Below are positions 19,636-30,308 of a stretch of DNA of 64,000 nt, one piece after another (the first letter of the stretch is position 1; every line of letters begins with the position of its first letter). Source of the stretch: Pseudomonas sp. TMP9. Its GTDB lineage: Bacteria; Pseudomonadota; Gammaproteobacteria; Pseudomonadales; Pseudomonadaceae. The notes beneath the pieces are model-generated. The model was given only the letters and a program-made list of their open reading frames with translations, was not told the DNA's origin and ran no database searches. The position numbers were made by a program, and so were the translations under genes. The stretch spans positions 2,398,001 to 2,462,000 of the forward strand of contig NZ_CP149803.1 in assembly GCF_037943105.1 (NCBI RefSeq), written 5' to 3'.

Positions 19636-20028
19636 TCAACTTCCTACAGCAGGCTCAACCTCTGGGCCAATGGCGTCCCAAGCGTTTTTAATTTGCTCAA
19701 GCAACGCACGAACTTCATCCAACGTCCGCGGTGTACTGTCGAGCGCGACCCCCGCCAAACGGCGGGTCATGTAGTCGTACAGTGAATCTAAATTTTCTGC
19801 AATTTCGCCACCTAACTCTTTATCTAAGCTGGCCTGCAATACACCCAAAATGGTGATGGTGCTGCCAACAGCTAAGCCACGAATTTCAGCATCACCCTCA
19901 ATTTGCGCATGCTTGGCTAGCATCACACGCTGCAGTGCCCCCTCAAGCAGCAGCTGGACTGTGCGATAGGGCGAAACATCATGGCTGGTATTGACCTGTT
20001 TATAAGTATCAATTGGTTTTTGGTTCAT
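19636..20028 (-). CDS. Second FliS-family chaperone (FliS')
   Basis: A 130-residue paralogue of the downstream FliS with the same core ([31 protein letters not shown] and [24 protein letters not shown]). Its ATG shares its A with the TAA stop of fliD, implying translational coupling. Division of labour between the two FliS copies is unknown; one may serve flagellin and the other FliD or a regulator. Confidence 0.9.
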   Translation of the reverse strand: MNQKPIDTYKQVNTSHDVSPYRTVQLLLEGALQRVMLAKHAQIEGDAEIRGLAVGSTITILGVLQASLDKELGGEIAENLDSLYDYMTRRLAGVALDSTPRTLDEVRALLEQIKNAWDAIGPEVEPAVGS

Positions 20029-21761
20029 TATTTATCCTTCCTTACAAAACCTGGCAGGCTAGCAAGTTGATTGGCCAAGCTCTCACTGGTGCGCTTTAGC
20101 TGTCCAACGAGAGAATCCATGGCGTTATATTGGGCGAATAGACGGGTCTGGACTTTTTCAATACGAAGGTTGAGGGCCTCACGCTGCTTGTCGATATTAC
20201 TGACAGTGCTTTGTAAGCCTTTTTGTCGCTCATCTAGCACGCCACCTGTGCCTACATAAGGTGAGGCTACAGCCGAAAGACGTGACATCAAACCGCCCTC
20301 GCCAGCTAGATACTCTGCAGCCTTGGCATAATTACTGCCCTGTAAGGCTGAATCTAACTTGCTCGAATCCAAGCTGAGCTTGCCATCTTTACCGGTGGTT
20401 ATGCCGAGCTGAGCAAGGGACTGGATACCGCCAGAATCTCCAAGCTGCCCCATCTCTTTGCGAACACCGGACATAAGGTTACGAATTGACGTATCACCCA
20501 ACAGAGGACCGGTAACTGGTTTTTTACCCTCACCTAACTGAACAACTGCGGTGAGTTCGCCCGTGGTTTGAACGAGTTTATTGTAGGCATCTACAAACTT
20601 TTGCAAATTACTGCGCGCCAGCCCGCGATCTTCTCCTACGGTGACATTGACACTTTTACCTGCAGCAATATCAGTAGCAGACTGAGCACTCACCAAATTA
20701 AGTGTTATTCCATCGATTGCATCGGTGATGGTGTTAGTTGCTTTGTCGAAGGAAATGCCATCTACCTTGAACAGCGCTGACTTGGCCACATCTACAGCTC
20801 GACTGTTTGTACCACTGGCAATCGACAAGGCCGTTAGATCATTATCACCAGCCCCAGTGACGCCGTCTGCTACAGAGACGCCAAGATCGCCACCAGATGC
20901 TGTGCGTATGACTAATTGCTCATTACCATCGAGTGCTGCAGAAAACCCCTGTGCACCACCCTGGGCATTAATTTCGTCCACAACCTCAGTAAGACTCATA
21001 CCAGCGCTTATGGTAATCGCCGCGGAGCCAGTGCCTGATGTCAGGTTAAGCGTACCCTCTTTAAAAGTAGCCGCTGATCCGCCGGCAAATGCAGGCAGTC
21101 GCACAGCAGTTTCGTTGGCTGAGTAGCTGAAATTACTGAGTGAGTTGCTGCCTGTAAGTGCACCATCCTCGCTTACGGCCACGGCAATATCGTTACCCGC
21201 TCCAGTTTTGCTTGAGTTCAGAACAAGACGCGAGCCGGAGGAGTCACTGATAATACTGGCACTAATGCCCTGAGACTCGCCGGCACTGTTAATCGCGTCA
21301 CGGACACCAGAGAGAGAATTATTACTGGCATCAATCGTTACATCCAGACTGGCTGTACCTGCTGTGATGTTCAACGACCCGCTGTTGAAGGTGGCTGCGC
21401 TTGAACCAGTGAGGGGGCCACTCACAGATTGCAGTGCCACCTTACTGCTGGATGCCAATTGCTGGACTTGAAGGCTAAAGCTCCCGGCAGTGAGCGAGCC
21501 AGTGGCACTTGCCGTTAATACACTGCTGCTGGATGAGCTTACAGAGGTACGCTGAAACGCAGAAAGCTTAGTCAGCCCCTGCAGCGCAGAATTGAACTCA
21601 TTAGCTACCGAACGAAAAGTGCCCAGCGCCGATATACGCGAGGTGGTGGTTTGCTCAAGGCGATTAAGCTGCAGCTCTTTAGGAGCTCGCTCAGAGTTAA
21701 CCAACGCCTTGACGATACTGTCGATATCGATTCCTGAGCCAACGCCCGTAATCCCGACCAT
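20028..21761 (-). CDS. fliD: Flagellar filament cap protein FliD
   Basis: Pentameric/hexameric cap that folds incoming flagellin at the filament tip. The 577 aa carry the FliD_N start ([32 protein letters not shown]), a long Ser/Thr/Gly-rich middle with two FliD-type repeats, and the helical FliD_C end ([22 protein letters not shown]). It is longer than P. aeruginosa FliD (about 470 aa), with the extra length in the surface-exposed middle. It is linked to fliS' by a one-base overlap. Confidence 0.94.
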   Translation of the reverse strand: MVGITGVGSGIDIDSIVKALVNSERAPKELQLNRLEQTTTSRISALGTFRSVANEFNSALQGLTKLSAFQRTSVSSSSSSVLTASATGSLTAGSFSLQVQQLASSSKVALQSVSGPLTGSSAATFNSGSLNITAGTASLDVTIDASNNSLSGVRDAINSAGESQGISASIISDSSGSRLVLNSSKTGAGNDIAVAVSEDGALTGSNSLSNFSYSANETAVRLPAFAGGSAATFKEGTLNLTSGTGSAAITISAGMSLTEVVDEINAQGGAQGFSAALDGNEQLVIRTASGGDLGVSVADGVTGAGDNDLTALSIASGTNSRAVDVAKSALFKVDGISFDKATNTITDAIDGITLNLVSAQSATDIAAGKSVNVTVGEDRGLARSNLQKFVDAYNKLVQTTGELTAVVQLGEGKKPVTGPLLGDTSIRNLMSGVRKEMGQLGDSGGIQSLAQLGITTGKDGKLSLDSSKLDSALQGSNYAKAAEYLAGEGGLMSRLSAVASPYVGTGGVLDERQKGLQSTVSNIDKQREALNLRIEKVQTRLFAQYNAMDSLVGQLKRTSESLANQLASLPGFVRKDK

Positions 21762-21835
21762 AAATCACCTCGCCAAAATAATGACTAAAAACACTTGTTA
21801 GGCGTTATCAGTCAAAAGCTGTGCCAACCTGCTGG

Positions 21836-22231
21836 TTAAGCTTCAGCTTTGAACAACAAACTACGAACCTCCGAAAGATTCTCTGCCAATTGCAGCGCTT
21901 CTTCAGAAGGGATTTGCCGAATCACATCACCTGAACCTGCATCGGTCACTTTAACAACTACGCGCCCGCTGCCCTCTTCAAGGGAAAAATTTAAGCTGCG
22001 ACGAACCGATTGAACAAAATCCTGAATCGTCGCTACAGCCGCTTCGATTTCTTCTCGAGAGGCCGGGGAGCCACTCTCAGATTTTGTGATGCTGCTGGTT
22101 GCTACAGCTTCAGATGGCTTACGTTCAACACTCTCTGCAGTAACATTTTTTGCAGAGGAATTTGGTGTGCGCTCAGCCTTAGAAGCAACTGCAGTGGGTG
22201 CTGACGAATTCTGAATAGAACTAATGTCCAT
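21836..22231 (-). CDS. flaG: FlaG-family flagellar protein
   Basis: A 131-residue protein with a disordered, Ser/Glu-rich N-terminus and the conserved FlaG C-terminal domain (LNFSLEEGSGRVVVKVTDAGSGDVIRQIPSEEALQLAENL). FlaG limits filament length in Pseudomonas. The ATG at 22231 is preceded by GAGG; an upstream in-frame start would add 13 residues. Lies between fliC and fliD as is usual in the genus. Confidence 0.92.
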   Translation of the reverse strand: MDISSIQNSSAPTAVASKAERTPNSSAKNVTAESVERKPSEAVATSSITKSESGSPASREEIEAAVATIQDFVQSVRRSLNFSLEEGSGRVVVKVTDAGSGDVIRQIPSEEALQLAENLSEVRSLLFKAEA

Positions 22232-22303
22232 AACTTTATCCTCAGAATGAGGGAACGGGGAGAAGAGCAAAGCCCTCCCCCCCGCAGTCTAGCCCTTTTA
22301 CCT

Positions 22304-23788
22304 TTAGCCGAGCAGGCTGAGGACAGCCTGAGGCAGCTGGTTGGCCTGGGCTAAGATCGCAGTACCAGCCTGCTGCAGGATCTGATTTTTTGTCAGTTCC
22401 GATGTTTCGGCAGCGAAGTCAGTATCACGAATCCGGCTACGAGCAGCCGAGGAGTTCTCAGCGATGTTCTGCAGGTTCGAGATGGTGTTCTCGAAGCGGT
22501 TTTGCACCGCACCAAGTTGAGCTCGCTGGCTGTCGATATTAGAAATCGCACCGTTAACAATACCGAGAGCACTCTGAGCGCCGGCAGCGGTACTGATATC
22601 AATGGTATTCACTGCATCAAGCTCGCTGAAGCCGTCAGCTCCCAAACCGCCAGTAACACCATTCACGCTGAAAGCATCCGCGGCCTCAAGTTGAACTTGG
22701 CCATCGGCACGCGCACCACCACCAGCAACAATTGCTGCAGCAGTACCCACATCGTCTTTGCCATCGAAACTATTCGTCTGCAGACTAGCACCACCAGAAC
22801 CTGCGTAGTTGCTGATGCCAATCGCATCACCGCGGGAGCTTACTAATTCAATGGTATCGCCCTTAGAAACAGCCGATATGCCAGTCTTACCAGTTTCACG
22901 GTTAATTGCATCGGCCAAGGAAGACAGGTCGGTGAGGTCATTCACCACTGCAGAGACGGTAGCAGAGTCAGTAGTAAGTGACTTACTGGTTAGACCAGAA
23001 AGATCGAAAGATACAGTACCCGACGCAGTGATACCGCTAAGCGTTGCAACTGTGCGTGCGTTTGCTGTCACACCAGTTTCATCACTCTTTGCATTAACTG
23101 CGCGCGCTACTTCACTTGCTGAACCGCTGGCTGCGCCAGAGATCGCAACATTACCGTCAGACAACTTGGAGTTGATATTAAATGAGGCACTGCCGTAGGA
23201 ACTGCCCGAGGTAGCACTGAATGCTGCACCGGAAGCTGTAGCCACAGCGCCAGCGCTGTCGGTGGTGAAACGGTTTACGCCAATACGGTCGGTAGCAGCA
23301 GAACCGATGGATACGCTGATGGTTTCATAAGCGTTTGCTCCAACTTGGAATGCCTGCGAACCAAAAGAACCATCAAGAATCTTGCGGCCACCAAAGCTGG
23401 TAGTTTCAGAAATACGGTTGAGTTCTTGTTGCAACTGCGACACTTCGCCTTGGAGGGCTGCACGCTCAGTCGCGCCGTTGGAGCCGTTAGCAGACTGCAG
23501 GGACAAGTCACGAATACGTTGCAAAATACCGGTCGACTGCTGCAATGCACCTTCAGCGGTTTGCGCCAAAGAAATACCGTCGTTGGAGTTACGAGTCGCA
23601 ACGTTCAAACCGTTGATCTGACTGGTCAGACGGTTAGATATCTGCAAGCCGGCAGCGTCATCCTTGGCACTGTTGATACGAAACCCTGTGGACAGACGCT
23701 GCAATGAGGTGTCCAAGCCTTTAGATGAGCTGTTGAGGTTACGCTGAGTGTTGAGTGACGCTACGTTTGTGTTGACTGTAAGGGCCAT
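22304..23788 (-). CDS. fliC: Flagellin FliC
   Basis: Filament subunit, 494 aa. The D0/D1 ends are conserved ([18 protein letters not shown] at the start; [20 protein letters not shown] and [20 protein letters not shown] near the end), with a Ser/Thr/Ala-rich variable D2/D3 middle (about residues 175-390) that offers O-glycosylation sites. The plant-perceived flg22 segment is at residues 30-51 and differs from the canonical peptide at two positions (Phe at 7, Ser at 22). GGAGG precedes the ATG at 23788; an upstream in-frame start adds five residues and is unlikely. Transcribed from a FliA promoter. Confidence 0.97.
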   Translation of the reverse strand: MALTVNTNVASLNTQRNLNSSSKGLDTSLQRLSTGFRINSAKDDAAGLQISNRLTSQINGLNVATRNSNDGISLAQTAEGALQQSTGILQRIRDLSLQSANGSNGATERAALQGEVSQLQQELNRISETTSFGGRKILDGSFGSQAFQVGANAYETISVSIGSAATDRIGVNRFTTDSAGAVATASGAAFSATSGSSYGSASFNINSKLSDGNVAISGAASGSASEVARAVNAKSDETGVTANARTVATLSGITASGTVSFDLSGLTSKSLTTDSATVSAVVNDLTDLSSLADAINRETGKTGISAVSKGDTIELVSSRGDAIGISNYAGSGGASLQTNSFDGKDDVGTAAAIVAGGGARADGQVQLEAADAFSVNGVTGGLGADGFSELDAVNTIDISTAAGAQSALGIVNGAISNIDSQRAQLGAVQNRFENTISNLQNIAENSSAARSRIRDTDFAAETSELTKNQILQQAGTAILAQANQLPQAVLSLLG

Positions 23789-23888
23789 GGTGTTTGCCTC
23801 CAAAGGACCGTGATACTAAGTTTGTCTGAGCTTGCGAGCTTCGGGCCTGCTTTGCTCAGACGCCCCATAAAGTTCGCATTCGATCTTT

Positions 23889-23915
23889 ATATCGGCGGTC
23901 TTATGAGCAGCTTTA
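23889..23915 (-). promoter_or_regulatory. FliA (sigma28) promoter of fliC
   Basis: On the minus strand TAAA is followed after exactly 15 nt by GCCGATAT, a perfect sigma28 match, about 100 nt upstream of the flagellin ATG. The rest of the 291-nt gap to the glycosyltransferase gene holds nothing else I recognise. Confidence 0.92.
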
Positions 23916-24079
23916 GCAGCTCGTGCTGTTTTTTTTTCCACAACCAGGACAGACACTTAAGCGACCAAACCATGAAAAACCGAGTAATTGACGATATCTC
24001 GACAGCAAATATCGCTGTTCTTCATGCACAAATACACTTTCTACCGTTGCCCTAAACCATCGCTAGCACTGTGTCGGCA

Positions 24080-27000
24080 TCAATCAGGCAACCATGAGAC
24101 GCGCCATGCTTCGAGATTTGCACCTTCAAGCATCCACCCCTCCTGTATTTGCCGGCGTAGCTCGTCACCCACCATGGCAGTCGCATCCAGATCGCTGATG
24201 TGCATACGGATTGCATCGACCCAGTCCTTAAACCTGTTCTTCACCCGGGTTACCGGCAGTGCGCCCTGATAACAGATGAGATCACTACACACGACCGGGA
24301 AGCCGCAGGCACCGTACTCAAGCAGGCGCAAATTACTTTTGCACTCATTGAATAAGTTTTGCTCAACTGGAGCCAACGCAAGATCAAGATCCAGGCTCGC
24401 CAATGCTGCCGGGTAAAGATCAATGCTGACCCCAGGATGCACCTCATGGACATAAGGGCGGATTTTATCCGGACACATGCCCATAAAAACCCATTCAACT
24501 TCGCCGGCCAATTCCTTCACCACATCAGCAATCAGTTCAAGATCGCCGGTATGGCTGACACCACCGGCCCAGCCTACGCGAGGCTTTCTCCCTCGCCGGC
24601 GCTTAGCCGACAAGTCGCTCCACCAATCCACTGGCAAGCGGTTCTCGATCACCCGAATGTCGCCATGCAAACCGGCAAAGGCCTCGGCCAACGGCGCCGT
24701 AGATACCGTGAACCGGTCAACAAAGCTCAGCCCCTTGCGCAAGGACTTGAGTATGTCCTTGGGCATTTGGGCACGATGCACACTCTTTAGGGGCAAGTTG
24801 GGCAGGTAATCATCTAATTCATAGATGGTGAAAGCGCGCGAAAATCTCTTGATCCGCCGCATGGCGTCCAAGCGCTCATCACCGATCTGACGCTGAAGCA
24901 CGATAATATCCGGATCAAGGCGCTCCAAATCTGGTACCTGCAACAGGCCGATGGACATCATGCCGTCAGCCATACCGGCATCCTTTAGCGCAGAAAACGG
25001 TTTAATCACACGATAGTTACCGCAGCCAAAGGGGTCAGCCGGATGAGCCAGCACTACTGGCAGCGGTCGCCAGCTCAGTGGTCGCCAGGTCAGGCCAGAA
25101 TCGTTCTCCAAATCAAAACCACGACCACTCAATGCCAGATTGCGGTTATAGGCAGGGTCACGCGCGATGTCTGGAAGGTGACGCTCGTAGAGTGCGTCTT
25201 GCTCGCCAACGTCAGGCTCTCGATATACATGTTCATGCATCAGCACCGCATGGGCAGCCCATACGGTCAGGTAGCCTGCAGCACGAACGCGCAGGCAGAA
25301 ATCGACATCGCGGTATGCGCTCAGCGTGACATCCAGGCCGCCAAGCTGACGAAAGATATCAGTGCGTACCATCAGGCAGGCATCACTTACGGCGCTGTAG
25401 TTCTGATCGACCTGCAGGCGTTGCAGATAGCCCGCGCTGTCCATTGCCTCACCGGCGAAAGCCCGGCCAGCAGGGCCACGCAGCCCAAGTAGCAAACCGG
25501 CTTGATCAATACGGCCATCACCGCTCAGCAGTTTGCCGCCAACAACACCGACTTCAGGGCGCTGCGCATGATTAAGCAACTCGTCCAGCCAGACCTCACT
25601 CACCGCCACCGACTCACCAGACAGTAGCAGCAGGTATTCACCTTTAGCGGCCATAGCCGCCTGATTCTGGGCCAACACGATATCGCCCGCAGAAACGACT
25701 TTGAGCCGAGCATCAGCCAGACTGGCAATCCCCTGCAACCACGCCTGAGTATCGGCATCCAATCCATCATGGGCACCGAGCAGTATCTCGTAATGTCCGT
25801 AACGAGTCTTCTCGAGCAAACTATCCAGACAGCGCTGCAGGCAGGCCAAAGGGGCATCAACCGCGATGATGATCGATACCAGCGGCGTACTCGAATGACC
25901 ATAATCGATGCGGTAACGGGCAGTTAGCCCTGGAATAACCCGCGCCTGATAACCGCGCTGGGCAAGATGGCGCTCAATTACTCGCCTCTCATCCGGGTTA
26001 TCCCGCAGTGCAGGCGCGTCAATGATTAGCAGTGGCTCATCAACATGACCCAACCCGAGCAAACCCTCTGCTTCAATTAAGCGGGTGAGAAGATCAAACT
26101 CCAGAGCATCGGCGAACTGCGCATCAAAGCCGCCAGCAGCCAGAAAGACATCACGGCGGAACAGCCAGTGGCGCGCCATAACCAGCGGGAAGCTGAGTAG
26201 CAAATCAAGATTGAAGCCAGGCAGAAAGGCACCACCAAGGCTGCCATCAGGTAAGCGCTGCAACTGATCGCCGTAAATCGCACGACACTTGGGGTTGGCC
26301 GTTAGCTCAAGCCCTGCGACCATCAGCCCACTCGGGGTGAACTCATCGCCAGCACGGACCAGCATGAACCAAGTAAAATCGCTGACACTGATAGCTTGGT
26401 TTAGTTGCTCGGCAATTGCCCCGCCCGCCAGCTGGATAAAGTGCAACTTATCAGAAGCTGATGTGGCCGGTACAGTGCTGCTGGTTAGAACCACAATCTT
26501 CAAAGTGGCATAGAGACAACGCTCACCACTCAGACTCTTCAGGGTTCGCATCAATAACGACGAATCCGTCTCGGTATCGAGCACAATAATGCCGATCAGC
26601 GGTCCGCCATCATGCTCTAGCAAGTAGTGGTTGATCAGTTTGTTTTCTGCTTCCGTTGGCAGGCGTTCGGCGAGCCACCGCTGCAGTGCCGGATCTTCCG
26701 GGCTCGCCTCAGCCAGGACACCCAAACTCTGCAGCATATCTTCACGACCCTGCTTCAGCGCCTCACTGGCCGACCCGAGATAACGCCTATACAAGGTTTG
26801 ATAGAGCTCCGGGAAGTTTTTCCGCTCCCGCCCCAGCATATGATCGCTGCCAGCCGCTTGGTCGCGGGTGTGTACCTCACTGGTAACTACTGGCACATGC
26901 ACAAACGGGTAACGTGTGGCCAGGCGCAGGAGCATGTCCCAGTCTTCGAATGCAGCCAGTCCCGTATCGAACTCTCCGACCTCATCCAGCATGTCACGAG

Positions 27001-29671
27001 GGTGCGCCCAAGTATTAACCGGGATGTAGTTCTGAACAAACAGGCGGTCGCGGTCAAAGATGTCATGCTCAAACGGCCTACTGCGGCCCTGCTCGATCCG
27101 CCGCCCATTCTCCAGGCGCTCACTGACGTACTCCACACCGGTGTACACCACGCTGCGTGGATGCGCCGCAAACGCCTCAGCCAAGACTGCTAAATGGTTC
27201 GGCAGGTAAATATCATCGTCATCTAAGTAGACGACGTAGCGGCCTCTTGCCTGTTTCAAGCCAGCATTACGTGCAGCAGACAAGCCGCGATTAGAGCCCT
27301 GACGAAGGTAGGTGATCGGAAACTCATAACCGGCCAAGAGCGACTCGACTGGGTCGCCATTATCGTTGACCAGTATCACCTCGAAGTCGCGCAGGCTCTG
27401 CTGTTCAACGCTGCCTAAAGCATCCTTGAGTAGGTCTGGACGATTATACGTGGTGAGAATGATCGAGAACTGGCACTCCAACTCTGGACGCTCGGCACTT
27501 TCCAAAAGCGTGTTACGGATCGCCTCGATGCGGGCCTGCAAGGGCACTCGCACCTCAGGTGTATACGCCTCGATACGCTGCCTATAAAGCTGCCAGATCG
27601 GTTGCGCAGCGGCGATCATGCGATCGCGAGTTGCCGCATCAGCAAGGCTTATTTCAAGTATCTCGGTATGCTCGCGCAGAGGCCGATCACTGCCATAGAA
27701 GCTTTTTGAAATCTGCCCTTCGTGAACCCGATAGCCCACAGTGGGTTGACGTAAGAAAACGAAATCTGGAGCAACGCGGCCCAGACGAACCCACAACTCC
27801 CAGTCACCAGCCAGCATGTCGTGACGATGAATACCGCCTTCAGAGAGGGCCACTAAATGCAAAGCGCTGCGCCGTAACATAACGGCCGAGGGCGTGATGT
27901 AGTTGTCGAAACTGAGCAGGTCAATGACCTCGTCACGCCCCCCGCAATACGACTGAGGCCGGTGCCCAGGGTGCTCAGCATACTGAGTGCGCGTGCCCTG
28001 CTCATCGATCCAGTAACACTGCGTATAGCCCAATGCAGCCTGCGGATTAGCATCAAGCGCTTCAACTAGAGAGCTCAAATGTCCTGGATAAAGAATATCG
28101 TCTGAGCCCAAAACAACGATATAACGCCCACTACCGGCGGCCACACACTTGTTGTAATTGCCGGTCATGCCGAGGTTCTGCGCGTTGACCTCGTAATGCA
28201 GGCGTGGCTCGTCAGCGTAGCCCTGCAAAACCGCCAGACTGTTATCTTTCGAACAGTCGTCATAGACCAGCACTTCGACTCGAACACCCTCTTGAGACAG
28301 GATCGAATCAATAGTCTGACCAATAAACGCGGCGTTATTATAGGACATAACGGCCACAGTGACATCGACCTGGGTTGCTGACGCAGCAAGCCCTGGTGAT
28401 AGCGAAGCCAGCACGGCAGGTTTACGCCGATTAGCCAACTCGCCATGCAGCGCCTCAGCGCTCAATGGCTGCTCGGGAAGCGCTTGCGAGAGTTCTTCCC
28501 GGCGTACGGCATCTTGGGCCAGCCAGTGCCGCAGCTCACTCACCGGAAACTCGACACTCCAGTGAAATACGACCGTATGGGTACCAGGCAAACCCTGTAC
28601 TGGGTGGTAAACCAGGCGCACGCCTACTGCAGCTGCCAGGGTGTGGAAGAACCAATACCACATCTGCGGATTGTCCTGAATCAGCATGACCAGGGTTGCC
28701 CCTTGGGGCATCCACAGCAGATTAGCGGCAGCGGCTCCCGACCCCAGGACGCCTAGGTTGCAGGACGCCATACTCCGAACCTGCGTAGCAAAGTCGCTGA
28801 TTTCCGGCTGGAAAGCCTGAAAATCATCGGCTTGCAACTGACGAATCACCTCCTGCTGATTGACGATAGTGCGACCATTACCACCCGGCGGGCGAATTAG
28901 ATAAGCCTTGATCTGGCCGTCAATTGCTTCATAGCGAGACTTCACATAACAGGCCATCCAGGCGATTGCCGTCGGATAAACATGATACTCATCGCCTCGG
29001 TAAACGTAGCCGGCACGCGGCTCCCAGATGTCGGCGGTATCGGAGAAGTAATGAAGAACCGATACGTCGCAAGCGCGCCCAAACTCAACACAGACAGTTT
29101 TCTCCCGCGGCCAGAAGATCGCGAGGGACTCCATGATCGAGCTCGGCAAACCGGCCTCTACCAACAGAACAGTGTCATCCGGCAACACCGCCTGATTGAT
29201 CCAGTAAAAACGCCCAAGTTTTTCGCTCAACCAGTGGGCATAGTTGCCGTTTTCCCAACCAAAAAAAGCGATCGCATTAGCCACGCGTAAGGGCTCACTC
29301 TTGCCACAGTAAAACTGGCATTCGCCACTGTCGTTGATGCGCAGCCCGTGCTTCTCATACCAAGCGTTATTAATTCGGCCGAGGTTGTCATAAACACCGT
29401 CGCAGATGTACTCACCATGAGCGATATCGCCAATGCCCGCCATACCGGCTACCAGGCGCACATCGTGAAAACGCCCACGGTATTGCGCCAACGTAATCTG
29501 CGTTGCCTTACGGACGCTTTGCTCCAACGAGAAGTTCACCATTTCCAGTGAAGGAGGTGACCATGAGTTAGCCGTGGCCAGCTCCATCAGCTCGATGCAG
29601 CCCGCAGCGCTGCGAACAGGTACCACCTTGGCGCTGACGACTGTATCTCGCAGATGACTCCACTGGGGCAT
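24080..29671 (-). CDS. Giant multi-domain glycosyltransferase (flagellin glycosylation)
   Basis: An 1863-residue cytoplasmic protein with no membrane segments. From domain signatures I see: a GT61/DUF563-like domain (about 110-390; NYAHWLSEKLG, LGSGAAAANLLWMPQGATLV); a GT2 domain from about 435 (VAVMSYNNAAFIGQTIDSIL, VLGSDDIL); a second GT2 from about 730 (SIILTTYNRPDLLKDALG, YLDDDDIYL); a divergent GT2-like region from about 1024; another GT2 from about 1264 (LVSIIIAVDAPLACLQRCLDSLL); and a GT4-like C-terminus (about 1540-1863; RVGWAGGVSHTGDLELI, LRLLEYGACGFPVVCSD). It sits directly upstream of fliC, where Pseudomonas keeps fgt genes, so flagellin is the likely acceptor. It may assemble a whole oligosaccharide. 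GGAG precedes the ATG. Confidence 0.85.
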   Translation of the reverse strand: MPQWSHLRDTVVSAKVVPVRSAAGCIELMELATANSWSPPSLEMVNFSLEQSVRKATQITLAQYRGRFHDVRLVAGMAGIGDIAHGEYICDGVYDNLGRINNAWYEKHGLRINDSGECQFYCGKSEPLRVANAIAFFGWENGNYAHWLSEKLGRFYWINQAVLPDDTVLLVEAGLPSSIMESLAIFWPREKTVCVEFGRACDVSVLHYFSDTADIWEPRAGYVYRGDEYHVYPTAIAWMACYVKSRYEAIDGQIKAYLIRPPGGNGRTIVNQQEVIRQLQADDFQAFQPEISDFATQVRSMASCNLGVLGSGAAAANLLWMPQGATLVMLIQDNPQMWYWFFHTLAAAVGVRLVYHPVQGLPGTHTVVFHWSVEFPVSELRHWLAQDAVRREELSQALPEQPLSAEALHGELANRRKPAVLASLSPGLAASATQVDVTVAVMSYNNAAFIGQTIDSILSQEGVRVEVLVYDDCSKDNSLAVLQGYADEPRLHYEVNAQNLGMTGNYNKCVAAGSGRYIVVLGSDDILYPGHLSSLVEALDANPQAALGYTQCYWIDEQGTRTQYAEHPGHRPQSYCGGRDEVIDLLSFDNYITPSAVMLRRSALHLVALSEGGIHRHDMLAGDWELWVRLGRVAPDFVFLRQPTVGYRVHEGQISKSFYGSDRPLREHTEILEISLADAATRDRMIAAAQPIWQLYRQRIEAYTPEVRVPLQARIEAIRNTLLESAERPELECQFSIILTTYNRPDLLKDALGSVEQQSLRDFEVILVNDNGDPVESLLAGYEFPITYLRQGSNRGLSAARNAGLKQARGRYVVYLDDDDIYLPNHLAVLAEAFAAHPRSVVYTGVEYVSERLENGRRIEQGRSRPFEHDIFDRDRLFVQNYIPVNTWAHPRDMLDEVGEFDTGLAAFEDWDMLLRLATRYPFVHVPVVTSEVHTRDQAAGSDHMLGRERKNFPELYQTLYRRYLGSASEALKQGREDMLQSLGVLAEASPEDPALQRWLAERLPTEAENKLINHYLLEHDGGPLIGIIVLDTETDSSLLMRTLKSLSGERCLYATLKIVVLTSSTVPATSASDKLHFIQLAGGAIAEQLNQAISVSDFTWFMLVRAGDEFTPSGLMVAGLELTANPKCRAIYGDQLQRLPDGSLGGAFLPGFNLDLLLSFPLVMARHWLFRRDVFLAAGGFDAQFADALEFDLLTRLIEAEGLLGLGHVDEPLLIIDAPALRDNPDERRVIERHLAQRGYQARVIPGLTARYRIDYGHSSTPLVSIIIAVDAPLACLQRCLDSLLEKTRYGHYEILLGAHDGLDADTQAWLQGIASLADARLKVVSAGDIVLAQNQAAMAAKGEYLLLLSGESVAVSEVWLDELLNHAQRPEVGVVGGKLLSGDGRIDQAGLLLGLRGPAGRAFAGEAMDSAGYLQRLQVDQNYSAVSDACLMVRTDIFRQLGGLDVTLSAYRDVDFCLRVRAAGYLTVWAAHAVLMHEHVYREPDVGEQDALYERHLPDIARDPAYNRNLALSGRGFDLENDSGLTWRPLSWRPLPVVLAHPADPFGCGNYRVIKPFSALKDAGMADGMMSIGLLQVPDLERLDPDIIVLQRQIGDERLDAMRRIKRFSRAFTIYELDDYLPNLPLKSVHRAQMPKDILKSLRKGLSFVDRFTVSTAPLAEAFAGLHGDIRVIENRLPVDWWSDLSAKRRRGRKPRVGWAGGVSHTGDLELIADVVKELAGEVEWVFMGMCPDKIRPYVHEVHPGVSIDLYPAALASLDLDLALAPVEQNLFNECKSNLRLLEYGACGFPVVCSDLICYQGALPVTRVKNRFKDWVDAIRMHISDLDATAMVGDELRRQIQEGWMLEGANLEAWRVSWLPD

Positions 29672-29741
29672 ACAGAAAACTCCGATTGAACCAATTGAAT
29701 AGAAAGAAATAACGTCAAAGGTAAAGACGCAGCGTGCTTAG

Positions 29742-30161
29742 TTAGCCGAGGGGTTTGCCAGAGGCAGCCTGACTGAACTGATCATAATCACGGTAATAGT
29801 CGTCTTCGCTGAAGTGTTCAGACGCCAGCACCATGCACACAGACCCGCTGGAGAAATTGTCGATTTCCCGCCAGATCATTGGCGGGATATAAAGACCGTA
29901 ATAGGAGCGATTGAGGTGGTACTTGAATTTGGTACGACCATCGTCGAGTAAAATATCGAAGCTACCTGACATGGCGATCAGCAACTGGTGCAAGCCCTTG
30001 TGCGCATGCCCACCTCGATGGGAGCCACCTGGCACATCGTAGAGGTAGTAAACACGCTTAATATCAAAGGGAATGTGGTTACCACCCTCGATAAACGTGA
30101 GGTTGCCGCGACGATCCTCAATGATCGGCAGGTCGATGATCTTGCAGTGCTGAAGAGACAT
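29742..30161 (-). CDS. dTDP-4-oxo-6-deoxyglucose 3,4-ketoisomerase (FdtA/QdtA family cupin)
   Basis: Small cupin that shifts the keto group of dTDP-4-oxo-6-deoxyglucose from C4 to C3, the first committed step to 3-amino-3,6-dideoxyhexoses. In 139 aa: DRRGNLTFIEGGNHIPFDIKRVYYLYDVP, then the histidine-rich catalytic stretch GGSHRGGHAHKGLHQLL and YGLYIPPMIWREIDNFS. The ATG at 30161 (MSLQHCK) has GGAG upstream; an earlier in-frame start is not supported. The product may be gluco (Qui3N) or galacto (Fuc3N); sequence alone does not decide. The next two genes upstream give the aminotransferase and acetyltransferase. Confidence 0.85.
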   Translation of the reverse strand: MSLQHCKIIDLPIIEDRRGNLTFIEGGNHIPFDIKRVYYLYDVPGGSHRGGHAHKGLHQLLIAMSGSFDILLDDGRTKFKYHLNRSYYGLYIPPMIWREIDNFSSGSVCMVLASEHFSEDDYYRDYDQFSQAASGKPLG

Positions 30162-30308
30162 ATAAGCGCTCCAAATACGCTGGTAGAACCCACTCCGCAT
30201 ACTCTCGACCATCTATAGAGCGGTAGGGATTGAGCAGCCGTAGTGTCAAAAAAACATGACCACCACGATTTTTATGTTCTATAGCAAAATTTGAACCACC
30301 CATCCATG

